Shown here: positions 31,847 through 44,300 of the stretch, in pieces | How positions within the stretch are numbered: the first letter of the stretch is position 1 | Layout of the letters: the number at the start of each line of letters is the position of its first letter | Origin: Lumbricus terrestris | Taxonomy: Eukaryota; Annelida; Clitellata; Crassiclitellata; Lumbricidae | Direction: 5' to 3' | Length of the DNA: 64,000 bases | Assembly (NCBI GenBank): GCA_949752735.1 | Contig: OX457036.1 | Coordinates: 20,133,169 to 20,197,168, forward strand | The notes under the pieces: model-generated | Database searches by the model: none | What the model saw: the letters and a program-made list of their open reading frames with translations, nothing else | Told to the model about the DNA's origin: nothing | Program-made: the position numbers and the translations under genes

Positions 31847-33170
31847 CACGAAATGACTGCTACTTCTGCATGGTTCCACGTCCTTCTGCAGGCATGACAA
31901 GGCCTAAGGAAAGAGAAGTGCCCAATAGGTTACCCAAATATCCCATCTGCAATCCGGCCCGTTCCGAAGGCAAAGGAATTCCCGTTCCGGATCCACGGAA
32001 AGGATTTTTCATCGATTCAGACGATGAGGAGAGAAGCAAAATGACTTCAAGTTCTCCGCAGCCCTCGACCCACACAATCTCACCCAAGGTGAACTGAACG
32101 ATCTTGATCGTGACCTGGACCTATCCAAGACCAAGTCAGAGCTACTTAGATGAAGACTTAAAAGAAAAGAATCGTCTCCAGGAAAGTGCTTGAGTGACAT
32201 CGTCATGGGCAGTTTGAGGATAATTTCACCAAGGAAGATGTGACCTTGTCTTCTGCACCAATGTAGATTGTCTGTTGAATGCCCTCAGAATCAAACATGA
32301 CCTTCAAGAATGAAGACTACTCAAAGTACTCATAGACTCCACGAAATTGAGTCTCAAAAAGGTGCTGCATTGATTAAAACCAATATCCATCCATTCAGTT
32401 CGGACATGCTGTCCTAATGAAGGAAAACTACGACAACCTAAAACACCTTTTGAATTCTGTTCACTAGAGCAGGTATGGATGGCATCTCTGTAGTGACTTG
32501 AAGGTTTACTGGCTGTCTTGGTGAGTCTGCAGCTTGGATATACAAAATACTGTTCCAGCAAGGACTTAGCACTAAGTGTGGAGAAACTGGCCTAAGAAGA
32601 AATCTCTGGGCGTCAGTAAGAAGTAGGCTAGGTGCAACACCTAGCAAAAGTTGAAACCCAAAAAATCCTGCTACTGTCGCTACACATCAAACTCAGTGTG
32701 ATGAAGAACGTCATACAATTCATGCACCGGACTGGATCAGCTTTCAAATACTTGGCTGTAAAATTCCCTGGCGAAGCAAACATTAAAGAGGATTTTTTTT
32801 GGGGGGGGGTACTTAGATCAGTCAGCCATCCAGAGATGAAATGTTCGACAACCTGCTTCAGGGTGACGAGAAACAAGCTTGGGACGCATTTCATTTGGTG
32901 GTAACTAACTTCCTCTGGGATGTCAGGACAGAAAACTACAAGGATTTGGTCGAGGACATGTTGTCTATGATTCCATGTAGCCTATCGCAATTTTGGCTTC
33001 GATGTGTCTTAAAGATCCACTTCTCCAATCCCACTTGGAGTTTCTACCCGACAACTGCGGCATGGGTATAATGACTGTTGAAGACGGTGAACGAATTCAA
33101 GAAAACATTGCAGCCATGGAAGAGCGATATCAGGAAACTTCAATGCTGGGTGGCTATAGGTCTACTATGT
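31847..33170 (+). pseudogene. Degenerate gene of a widespread uncharacterised transposon-associated family
   Basis: Across three frames the text follows one protein: RNDCYFCMVPRP, then ELNDLDRDLDLSKTKSELL, HIKLSVMKNVIQFMHRTGSA, FKYLAVKFPGEANIKEDFF, GDEKQAWDAFHLVVTNFL, ENYKDLVEDML and SHLEFLPDNCG. From memory this resembles a recurrent uncharacterised protein in cnidarian, echinoderm and fish genomes; I cannot give it a function. Many stops and frameshifts make it a pseudogene. Its place between inverted ends suggests it is the transposase or cargo of the element. Confidence 0.5.
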
Positions 33171-33370
33171 GGGGCGCGGTGGTGTAGGGGTATTTTCGGT
33201 GCCTTGGAGTCGAAAGGTTTTGGGTGTCAATCCACCTCACCACCGCGAATGAACCCTGAGCAAATATACCGTACTTCACTCGCAATTGTTCATGCACGTC
33301 ATGAAACTGTGATTTAGTGTCCGCGCTGTAATCGGGAGCGCTTCGGACTAGATTTTGAAGAGGCGGTTTA
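33171..33370 (+). mobile_element. tRNA-derived SINE, family 1, diverged
   Basis: GGGGCGCGGTGGTGTAGGGG head and a worn B box (GGGTGTCAATCCACC), the same body as the copy at 6963, and a GGGAGCGCTTCGGACTAG end. Inserted in the decayed transposon. Confidence 0.7.
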
Positions 33371-33880
33371 GCAAGTGTTCACACTTACATAATATAAGCC
33401 TACTTGCATGCTCGCCAGACCTAATCCTGAGCAGTCATACAGGAGACAATGGGAAGTAGAAGCGAAAATTTACTGGCACAAATGTTATATGTACAATTGT
33501 ACATGTATGCATTGTTCTATTTATAGAAACTCTTGACGATTTCAGAGAAACTGGAGCCAATTATTTAATTTCATTGTCATATTCGTGTTCAGCACCCTAA
33601 AATCTGTAAGAAATTGCAAATTTCATGTCAGAGGCAAAACTTTTATGAAAATTTGTTGTCCAGTGAATTTATCAGAAACATTAAATTGTGAGTTTAATAC
33701 AGGTATTTGTACCGAAACACTAAAAAAAGGTCATCAGAAAAGGAGAGATGACAAGAGTAGAAAACATTCCACCGGTCATCGACACGCACTTCAGCGGCTG
33801 GCGGTCAAACGGTGTTTTGTCCTCGCCCCCACCCCGAAACCTGGATCCCCCCCCAAACAGAGGGACTAGATCCAACACTG

Positions 33881-34690
33881 ATTTTAACAACATTACTCGA
33901 GATCTATATATTATTTCATGATGTCAGTGCTGATATAGGGTGGTCTAAGATTTCAATAAACATAATAATAATTGCAATTATAATTTCTGCATGTAGGCTA
34001 TCAAGTTCAGCAACTCAGTCCTGTGGACTGTTATGAAGACTAACTGCAACACGGTAGTATGATATTATCAAAGATATTAGATATTTTTCGTAGAATATAT
34101 AAGGTCTTTTATATTATTATAAAGCTTATATACTCTGTTGCATTGGAATCAACTTATAATTGCTGTTGCTCAAGACGGTCCTCGTTTGCTAACCAGGACA
34201 CAATTGGCAGAAATTGTTACAAATGGTAGGCTACACAGACCAAGCAAGAACTACCAAACTACTCAAATCGGGAATACATGCAAAGTAATGATATGTTATT
34301 ATACTATGTCTCTCTGTCTTGTTAGGTCTACATGTTTAGCGACATTGCCATATCAGTGACGATTAGTGTCGCCCTCCTCCTTTATCCAGGTTTGGGACTG
34401 GCGCTGGCAGAATGCAATCAGTGGCTGAGTTTATATAATAGTAATAATATCACGACATTTATAAGAGTCTAGGGTCTATGCAGTAATGTAAGCAGCAACA
34501 AATATTAACAGTAAATCATACGCATTATAATATGATAGTACCATTATTACCATAGATTAGTTTGATAGTAGGCCTGCCATAATATCATAATACTACATTT
34601 GTTTGATGTTTATTCAGTTGCATTATAATTATGCCAGGACCACACAACCGCAACTTCGTGGTATCACCACCCAGGGGCCCACCTAGCGGG
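33881..34690. other. Intergenic AT-rich DNA
   Basis: Starts with a further piece of the GGGTGGTCTAAGATTTCAAT repeat (to about 33965). The rest shows no exon, hairpin or inverted repeat that I can support. Confidence 0.4.
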
Positions 34691-34699
34691 ATTATGAGA

Positions 34700-34977
34700 C
34701 CCATGGGCGCCGGCAGAAATTTTTGCAGGAGGGGGTCAAACACACGTACAATGGTTACGGTTAAATTTCAGCAAGAGCTGGAAAATTCAGAGCAGAATAC
34801 TAAGAGCACGAGTATTTTTTTCACAGAGTTTTCTAAATGTAAATTTCTCAGTTTTTCTTTGTGTAACATGTGAAGAAATTTGTTAAAACCCAAAAAGTAG
34901 CAGTTAAAAATAGGAATGTCAATTTTTCAGGGGAGGGCAAGTGCCCCCTTTTGCCCCTTTGTGCGGGCGCCCGTGAT
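34700..34977. mobile_element. CCATGGGCGCC-ended repeat, uninterrupted copy
   Basis: CCCATGGGCGCCGGCAGAAA at the left and GTGCGGGCGCCCGTG at the right. Serves as the reference for the interrupted copy at 21599-23077. No open frame of interest. Confidence 0.65.
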
Positions 34978-35598
34978 AAGACCCCTTCCGAGTCCCCTGT
35001 GCAACCAAATGTAAACTATAACAAAGATTAGGCTACTTATTATATGTATACACTGCCTTATTATAATTTGTAAATTTTTGTTTCTTTTGATTCTTGATTT
35101 GTTGGTTGCCAAATAAAATGATTTGATTTTGACTCGAGTAAATAATAACATTACTATAATCATATAATATTATATAATATAATATCACAGTATAAAAAGT
35201 GTAGGCCTATATTATAACAGCGACTGCAAACTATCATCATTCTGTCAAAGCTTTCTGAGGAGAAATGCCATTCTGGGGGTGGGATCGTGGGAAAATTCCC
35301 TCTGAACATGCCTAGTTCAAATACTGTATCAAAAGCTTTCGATTAACACTTGAGCAGTTCAACCGCCGTTACTAAGATCCTAAGATGTCTGCACGTAACG
35401 TTGACTAATTCGTGAAGTATCAGTTTACATGAGCGTAGTGACAAGACTGCATGATCCAACCTCTTCTCTCTAAGATTATTGTGCATACTAAGTTAGCTAC
35501 TTTCATTCGCATATTGGTAGTGCACGGAGCTTAAGGTGTAGAAAAAGGATGTGTCTGAATGTCCCTTCCTTTTCCATGCTGTGCTGGCCTAATAAGTG
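34978..35598. other. Intergenic DNA without recognised features
   Basis: AT-rich, with TATA-type simple stretches near 35160. No coding potential recognised. Confidence 0.4.
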
Positions 35599-35606
35599 GC
35601 AGGAGG

Positions 35607-36025
35607 CAAGGGCGGATACAGGAATTTTCGAAGGGGGGGCCAAAATTTTGGGTCTTGTTGGTGGGGCGGGAAAAAATTTCGTTGTGTCGCCGAAAAAAAC
35701 TGATGACCTTTTTTTTTTTTTTTTTTTTTTTAGTCATCGACCAATTTTCCGGGAAAAAGATACCATTTCATCCGCCAAAACAGCTGATGACCTTTTTTTT
35801 TTTTTTTAGTCATCAAGCTGCTATTTTCGGGAAAAGGTACCATTTCGTCCGCCGCTAAATCGACGGGGGGGCCACGTCCCGTACGATTTTTTAATAGGGG
35901 GGGGCCTGATGTCCTCTTTTTCTCTCTCCCCTACATTTCTTCAAACCAAATGGGGGGGCCACGTCCCATGCAATTTTTAAATGGGGGGCCCATGGCCGGA
36001 TTGGCCCCCCCTGGATCCGCCCCTG
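35607..36025. mobile_element. hAT-like MITE with 8-bp target duplication GCAGGAGG
   Basis: Left end CAAGGGCGGATACAGG, right end CCTGGATCCGCCCCTG, flanked by GCAGGAGG at 35599-35606 and 36026-36033. The interior has two tandem units, each a GATGACC, poly-T, AGTCATC hairpin followed by TTTTCGGGAAAA-like text. Confidence 0.85.
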
Positions 36026-36033
36026 GCAGGAGG

Positions 36034-37709
36034 GCATGCAGTTTTGAAAGTGTATGGACGCCGTCCATGACCGTCCAGTCACACTTTAAGCCCCGGTAGT
36101 GCCTACGTGCGAATTTAAATCAAGCATCCAGATTAGGTCGTTTCCTGGCCAGCATATTCATGAGCATTATATGGGAATAAAATAATGGGTTCTATGCAGG
36201 TCTAATATGGAAATATGGAGGTCCTGTAGGCCTAAACATGAACTCCACGTGTGCTACGGTGTGCATGCTGACAAGGTTAGCTTGATCCCGCCCATCTGCC
36301 TGAAGTCAGACGTCAGTGGTTCGTAGATCTTTCAACAACAGTAAGTAGCAACAATAAGAAATAATAATAGTGATTTTAGTATCTTCTAATGATTTTTTAT
36401 TTCTTGACTATATTTTAATCGAGGGATCTGAGGTAGGCCTACCTGGGAATATTAATAATAATGGTAATAATTTTATGACGTCCATGTAATGAAATGAATT
36501 GCTGAGATGGACAGTTGAAAAGATTCTGAACTTGTCGCTAACAGACGACCAGAGGACACAAGCATCCCTTGCGGCATGCATGCTGAAACATACTTCCGGT
36601 GGGTTGCGGAGCCAGCATGCATGTATGCTGTCGTCACTTCCTGTGGGTCGATGAGTTTATCTGCAAGGAACCAAGTTCAACCAACGTAAGTCAATTTCGG
36701 TGGCCCTGGGAATCATAGTGTAAGAGTACATCATGCTGGGAAGTGGGAACCAGCCATGAACCAGCCTAGAAATGACGTCCGAGGATCCAAACTACAGACT
36801 ACTTTAGAACAGAGAACCAGCGCAGACCACGTGACTGCGTCACAAACTGCACTCGACTATGACGCTGACTGTTTGGTGAAATTAGCCATAATTTGTAATT
36901 GAACAAAGTAAACACTGGAAAGAAAAAACGCATAAAAATTATATACATAATTATATACACACACACATATAAACATACATATTATGCAAACACATACATA
37001 AATTATGCAATATAAATATTACAAGCTTAATTGAAGATGGATTTTTGACAAAAGCTCATCCTAAAAAGCTTATTCTACTACAGTCATTCATTTGTCCATA
37101 AAACCTGAATGAATGGTGGTTCATTGACCTAAAACAACTAGTGTTACTGAACTTGCTGCTTCTCTACAACCATAGATGTATAGCTACACACTACACAGTC
37201 CTTTAACAGTCTTGACTGGTCATCGTCTGTAGAATTCACATATGACCACATGTTTTCAATTAAACGGCAGATGTAACTGCAAGGCTATGCAACTCGGATG
37301 GCAGCCAAACAGATAAAAGCCAATCACATGTAAGTCTGGCACACTCCTTACACGCATACATGGTTATTTGGTATCCAGTCAGATGGTAACCAAGAAATTC
37401 ACTCACTGAAAAACTGGAACCACTCTCATGGAAACCTGGAAATTCCATAGATTGTAACAGGTAAAAACTCAAATGGAACTCCAAACCACTTTTACTGACA
37501 CCTGCAACCCACAAGAAAACTGGAAACCACTCAAACATACTTTAAAATCACACAGAAACCTGAAAATTCTCGAAATGGAAACTTGGTAACTGTTCAGACA
37601 GTGTGCTGGAAATAAGAGACACGTACTGCACCACAAACAAGAAAACCAAGGAGTTAGAACTCTTAAAACTCATTCACTCTTAATGCATAAATACTGCAAA
37701 TGAAAGTGT
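36034..37709. other. Intergenic region between copy A and copy B
   Basis: Holds an AT/CA-rich simple stretch at about 36930-37020 and an inverted GCATGCATGCTG/CAGCATGCATG pair near 36575-36625. No myosin-like or other exon was recognised on the minus strand. Confidence 0.4.
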
Positions 37710-37715
37710 TTTATT
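37710..37715 (-). promoter_or_regulatory. Polyadenylation signal of chitin synthase copy B
   Basis: AATAAA on the minus strand 41 bp past the stop codon at 37756, implying a very short 3' UTR. Copy A lacks this hexamer at the same place. Confidence 0.5.
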
Positions 37716-37755
37716 GTAGGCCTAACTGCTTTACATCCTGACGACACTGATTTCC

Positions 37756-38434
37756 TCATACGTAATTCAGATGAAACATTCGCCGTGAAAATGCTCGCTC
37801 CAGCTCATTCTCTCGGACAATTCGGGTATCCCTTCGCTGCCGCGGCGGTAGTCCTGCCTGAAAATTCGAGTTCTGCGACGACAAAACGTGATGCTGTGAA
37901 AGATAACTTTGCCGTTGCTCTCTAAATGAATAGGGGTAACGAGCGGATACAGGACGATGTCGCACATTATTTCTCATTTCGACCTCATTCTCTTTGTACG
38001 TGACTCGATTTGGAAACACAGTGTCACTGCTTCGATTTTGTCGTTCCATTGGTGGTACTAATTTTGGAAATAGTTCGTATGGATTTCTTGTTCCCAAGTA
38101 GCTCCGATCCACGTATGCCTTTATTGTCTCCCTCAACCTATGTGGCGGCAGGTGCGCAACGTACTGTAGTTTGGTGTTTTGCCTGGAGTATGGTGGACGT
38201 TCGAACCCGTTTGATGGTCTGTTCTCTGGCGTTTCATCTTCGCTGTAGTCTGGTTCAATCTCATCTTGGTCTAAATCGTAATCTGGTTCCGGTTCAGCGA
38301 GTGCCATTTTCGTAAGGTTGACTGCCTCCTGTGGGGTTATCTTCTCTTGCTCCTTGGATAGGCGGTGTTTTCGTCTCTTCGCAAATGGTGATTCAAGTTC
38401 TGTAATTGTCATAACTTCCAGGAAGGTGCCCCAT
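37756..38434 (-). CDS. CHS copy B exon 12 (cytosolic tail and stop)
   Basis: Acceptor aaacag, phase 2 in. Encodes [36 protein letters not shown] and [15 protein letters not shown], and stops after FHLNYV. The segment [13 protein letters not shown] with extra residues differs from copy A. Confidence 0.85.
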
Positions 38435-41299
38435 CTGTTTAAGAAACGAAATATCAGTAGACTATCAATACCAGAGTTGAATTTTTAGCAAAAATAATAT
38501 TAACTTTGCAGTCTCCAAGAAGAAAGTGGGTTAGCTGTTGTCATTCATCTAATTAGGTTCAATTATTCCAAAATACATTGTAACATGTAACATTGCAATT
38601 GTCTTACACAAATAATTAATTAACATTAATTTTTGGGGTGTCTGCTTTAAGATAATCACCCATAAACTGCTTTAATCTGCCGCACCTTAGAATTAATTAT
38701 TTTGGTCACTTCAATTGAGGTCAAACCACACTATGCTGCAAATCTTTAAACATCTTAACTTACAATTAGTTACTACAAGGATAGCTTTCTCAATCTTTGT
38801 AATACCGTACAACAATCTCAGCAAATGACACGAATGAAGGTCACGCAAGTAGACCTACATATAGGGCCTACAAGCCCTACATATAATGTACCTATGAATG
38901 TATGTTCTTTAGTTTAATGCTCCTAATAATGCAATTAAGACTACAATTAACACTCATCAGCCATAAGTCAGAGACCTATAGCAAATATCACATGCCTCTC
39001 AAAGCAGCACCCACTTATTCTTTGACACAAGAGCCGACACATATGCGAATTCCAATGTGAATATATCATAGGTCTTCCTGTTTACTTCACATTTAACATT
39101 GGTATCAAAGAAAAATTTATCTCTCAATGACAGAGAGCATGTGCAAACCACCTGTCAATGGTTGTACAAGGATAATTTTCTTAACCATAAACTTTTGATC
39201 ACAGACTTAGGAGCCACTATCCAAAAAGACCAAATGTGCTGCTAAAAAACTAGAAAGATAAAACACTGAAGAGATCAAACATAAAGCACAGCTGATATAG
39301 TTTCTCACCTGTGCATCATCATTCCCAAAACCTGGAGAACAAGGACAACAAGGAAGAATATGATAAAGACAAAGCCGTGTGGCTGGCACTGGATCCATGT
39401 TCCATCGTCCTTCTGGTAGAGATTTACTGGACTGATGTGAGTCTGAAGCATGAAATTCAGAAGAACCCAGATCGCATTCACCATCCAGAACCCAAAGGAA
39501 ACATTGTTGCGTAGTGCGATCAGATCGGCCTCCAGTTTCTCCTTCTGTCGCTTGTCACTTTTCAGCGGCTTCAAGTACTTCTTGATCAGATTGTTCCAGA
39601 AGGACCTTTCCCTTTCATTGATCACTCCAACTCCACCATCACCCAGTCCAGGATCTTGAATCCACTTCGGATTTTCTGGATCACATTCGATGGCAACATC
39701 TAAATTTTCCTCTTGCTCTGGTGGAGATGTTTCCTTCTCAGCCGATTCTTCAGATTTTGGAGCCTCAATTGCCTGCACTGTGTCTGCAATCACCACTGTA
39801 TCTTCGTCATCGGATTCAGAGGAAGACGAGGAGTCCGACGACAGGCCAGCCTGTCTCCGGTTCAGCTTCTTCAGCTCCTTGCGGATCTGTGTCAAAATTT
39901 TAAGTGTTTTCTCGTTTGTACTTCGTTCCTGCTTAGTAGCCTGAAAGATGTCCGAGATGGACTTCCTCAACTCGAACAGTGAACTTTCTATAATCCTTCT
40001 GATATAAGCAACAACGCTGGTCTTCACTGAAGCCTTTGGTGCTTGGGCAGCTTGCTGTTTCTGCGACTTCCGCTGTGGAACTTCTCTTGTGCCCCACGAG
40101 ATGACATGCATGTTGCTGATGCTGTAAATCATCAGAAGAATATACCCAGCTGGGATGCAGACGAAGTAAAGGATGCCATGCAAAAGGCAGAACATCTCGT
40201 ACGGATGGAGGAAGCCAGCAAAAAGAAACGAAGCCACAACGAAGACAAGAAAGAAGAGGCTCGGGTTGAGGACATCCGAAACGGCCATGTTGATGACAAG
40301 GCCGACAAGGACAACTGACATAATGGCTGCGTAGATCATACTAAATAGACCAGCAAACATTAGTTGAGTGTTTTCCTCACAAATGAAGCAGATAGCCAAG
40401 TACATTGCTGGAATCACCAGTGCAAGGGAGTAGGCAATCCAGAGATAGTTTTCGAGACCAAGGACCGATTGAAACGCCGAGGCAATTGTTATGACGATCG
40501 TGGCAGGTCCCAAGACCGTTGAAACCATAAGGAAACCCTGGTATAGCATGAAGAGGCGACTGATGTTGTCATTTATCAGAACTGTATTATTGAAGTCGGA
40601 AAGAAGGTCCCATATGTTGGCAAGGGTTGATGGAACCCAGCGTCGCCTTTGCTTGAAGAACTCTGCAAAGCTCTCAGGGCAGTAAGTAAGGGCATCGGCT
40701 GCTGCTGAATAATCAACCCGATAACCCTGTTGCAGCAGCAGGGTACACAACCACCTGTCTTCCCCTGAAATATACAAGCAGAAAATAACTACCAGTTACA
40801 TTAATTGTTTATTGTTACAATTTTATTACTTAAAATATTCTGCAATCACGGTCCAAGTCATCCAGAAACCCATTTTTCAATTCATGAATCGGTTCTTATT
40901 TACCATTCTACTATGCTCTACGGAGATTAAACTGATGCAAACTAATCGTGGTTTCTCATTCACTGGAGAATGGGAACAAGAATTGTCCATTAAATATAAA
41001 CACTTTGCAACTTCGTGCAGCTAAATTTGCACTTTCCAGTTTCCACTTACCTAAAGATGCAAGTGCCTTAATTCAGTGAGATAGCATAATTGCAAGCCGC
41101 ATTACCTGGCGACTCAGTGGCGAGCGTTTTACATTCCCCGGAACATGACAAATGTAGCAATCTATTAAAGCTCATTAAATACATAGGTATTGATGCACCA
41201 ACACACTCACACACTGCCATGTGAAGAACACCTTCTAAGATTGTTGTTATCATGTTCCATGGAAGTTTAAAGATGTCCAGCATTAATCCACATGTTCAG

Positions 41300-41345
<46 letters not shown>

Positions 41346-44300
41346 AAAATTGGGATTCTTCTATTGCAGTAGGTCAAACATCATCAACTCTAGTCTAACT
41401 TAAGAATGTCACAAATGCATTCAGCTGCTCAGTAAACTGAAATTCGCCTGTTTCTTTACTTTTATCTTAGGTCATGAATGAATGTCTTACCTTGGTCGTA
41501 CTGAAGAAAGTGCATGGGTTCGGTTGATTTCGTTGTGTATTTCTTCATGACGTTATCATCCAGAAGGGCTGAACCGCGGAAGAGGCTGAAGCACCCAGGG
41601 CTGCACAGAACACATCCGAGGACATGCTCTGTTGCCTTCTGAAACCAGTGTCCGATGGCATACTCAAACATCTGGTACCAGACGAGAGGACCTGTTCCAA
41701 TCGGGTGAATTCTACCACATGCTGCACCGGTCTTCTCGTTTTTCTTCATTCGGTCAACAAGGACTCTCACTGCATCTGGTTTGAAGTCAACGTCACCGTC
41801 CAGGGCCAAAATATAAGTATTCTCAGCCTGTTTTTAAAACAACCACTTTCATTTCAACACATGACAACTTAACTAAACCAAAAGCAGCGTTTTGGGTTAA
41901 AAATTAGTTTATGCAATAAGATCATGTTACACGAAAAAGAACTGAGTTCACTTTACATAATCTCACACAAACAGTTTCACTTTACAAGTTTCATAGATCA
42001 CACATCATACCTCAAGGAGATTTTCACCTATCTCCATGATCATGTTTCAAGGAGATTTCTCTCCAGTCTCAAATATCATGTTGAGGAGATTTTTATCCAT
42101 ATATCTCCAAGGTCATGCAGCAAGAAGGATATTTTCCTCCGCATTCTCAAATATTTTATAAACACTTTCATGACGACCTGCATTAGTTTCCAAGTCACTT
42201 TTAGTACACTATAGGTGCAAAGTGTTAAGGCGGTTTTCACCCATGTTTCCATGGTCAACATTGGTCATACCTCAAGAAGTAGATCTTCCTCCACAGTCTC
42301 AAAAAGCATGCTCTTTCCATAGTGTCCGTGTTTCTGACGAATGGCTTTCGCTCGTTCCAGCCATGATGGTCCGTCATGCTTCCTGCGCCGATGGACCTTT
42401 CCTGTATCCGCCCTGCTCGATCGTATCAGTTCCCGCATGTACTCGGCTGCTCCACCAAAGATTCGGTAGCCAATCAGATAGTACATGTACATCACCTGTG
42501 AAATTTGAAAAGTCAATTGTTGAATTGAAGACTCAACCAATGTGAAGAAATGAGGGCCTATATATTATAACTACTGTTATTGCTTAACTTATATAGGGCT
42601 ATAAAGAGAAAACTTGACTAAAATACTTAAAAATAACCTAACAAACACGACATGCTGAGTAAATTCAGACCTTTTCCGCAAGTGTTTGAAAACCATTCTC
42701 TTTGATTGTGGTTTGGTGTCAGGTCGGTAGCGCCTCTGAAAGTTCTCTTGAAGGGGCGCTATATAAATGTACGATTACAATTACAATTCTGGTCAGCTAG
42801 TCATATATACCATATATTACATTAACATATCAGAATGCCTGTGAAATCACAATTAGGATCTGGCAAACTATTAGCCAGGACATCACCCTAATATAGTAAC
42901 TTTGTGGCACGTAGTAGTGGGTCGTAAGAAACCTTGAAGTAGACCAATGCATTAAGCACCTCTAATAAAACATGCGGACACGTGTTCCTTTTTTTGACTG
43001 CTGAAGCTACTTCTATGCTTTAGTTGAAGGATCTTGCAATGCCAACATGATGACTAAATCAGATGATAAAAGCAATAACATATATGCCATGATAGAAACA
43101 TCACCGTGAAAGCTTTCAAGTCGCATAACGACGCAGAACACATAAATAATAAAAGATGATGATAACGAACAATGACCAAAACAATTGATATAAATCAAGA
43201 GATTTTCAGTAACTGATGACAATTGACTGCAAATGCTCACCTGAGACCATCTCTTCTTGTGCCTGATCTTGAGTTTATCTTTGAGATGAACAATGAGGTC
43301 ATTTCCTCCTGGAAGATTCCAGACGAGCTGACCTCCGTACGGAGTAAGGATCTTTGTAGGCGACTGCATATGACGCTCATTATTCAACACAGAGCTACCA
43401 CAAAACAATGAATGACCAATTGACCATATCACTGAAACATGTGCATAGGCCTACCAGAAAATCCAGTAACAAAGGACACTGCAAAAAATTACAAAGACTG
43501 CAAAAATGTTGTCACTTCTGAATATACTAGCACAATATTTTATTAAGGGTTTTCCACCCATTATCAATTTGCAATAATGAACTGCATTCAGCTCAGGAAA
43601 TATTTCCCAAATTTCTTAAGTCCTTCCCATCTATTGAGATCTGATGGGTAGCATAAATCGGGGCCCCTTTTTATAAAGTGAATAAAACAGGCAAATCTTA
43701 ATCGATTTTCAAAATTTCAAAACTGTTTTTTATCCTGAGATAATTATCTTACACTGATTCAAATATTAAGTTTCTGGCATGAATATTGACGACACAATTA
43801 CGTCATTTGCATCATAGAATTCAAATGTTAGGTACCGCTACCAGCGCGATGCTCCGACGAACCGGTCAAATCAATTTTTCTTAGAAGCTTATTTAGACCG
43901 CTCGCTGTCCATCCCTTGACCGGAAATTTTCGAATAAACTTTTTTGAGCCGTAATGTTTATTTTTCCGTAAGAATTTTATTACAATTTTGTCTTCTTGGC
44001 TGAACGCCATTCTCTGACGATTTTTGTTGACATTTGGTTTCGATATGTAAATTAATGACGTCATTATGACGTAATTTTTTAGGGAGAGCCGTTCATAAAT
44101 TATCAATTTGTAGATAATTATCTCAGGATCAAGCCTGTTTTGAAATTTTGACAATCGATGAATATTTGCCAGTTTTATTCACATTATAAAAAGGGGCCCC
44201 GATTTATTGGGACACAGTGTATATATAAGGGCATAGACTGCATACATATACTTCTTCATTAGCTTTCCATAAACATGAATCTGAATCAGCTCTAGGTCGA

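Larger units (their letters stand above)
31306..33880. mobile_element. Decayed DNA transposon with about 300-bp inverted ends
   Basis: Ends CAGTGTTTAATCTAGAC and GTCTAG-like complement GGGACTAGATCCAACACTG. Inner parts of the arms are also inverted copies (CATATTCGTGTTCAGCAC at about 33580 versus 31530). Flanks are catttaac and attttaac, a plausible worn 8-bp duplication. It contains a degenerate gene and a SINE. Confidence 0.6.

Noticed and set aside
36930..37020. TATA-rich stretch as a promoter for copy A
   Set aside because: It is a simple AT/CA repeat more than 6 kb from copy A exon 1, with no supporting initiator or 5' exon.
37260..37538. Minus-strand open frame of 92 codons just downstream of copy B
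   Set aside because: Lies past the copy B stop and polyadenylation signal; internally repetitive (GGAAACC/CTGGAAA-type repeats) and no recognisable domain.
30325..37755. Search for a second set of myosin exons for copy A
   Set aside because: No stretch resembling LEKSRVV, DI.GFE, HYAGK, EKNRD or RCIKPN was found on the minus strand; the region is mostly repeats and AT-rich DNA.
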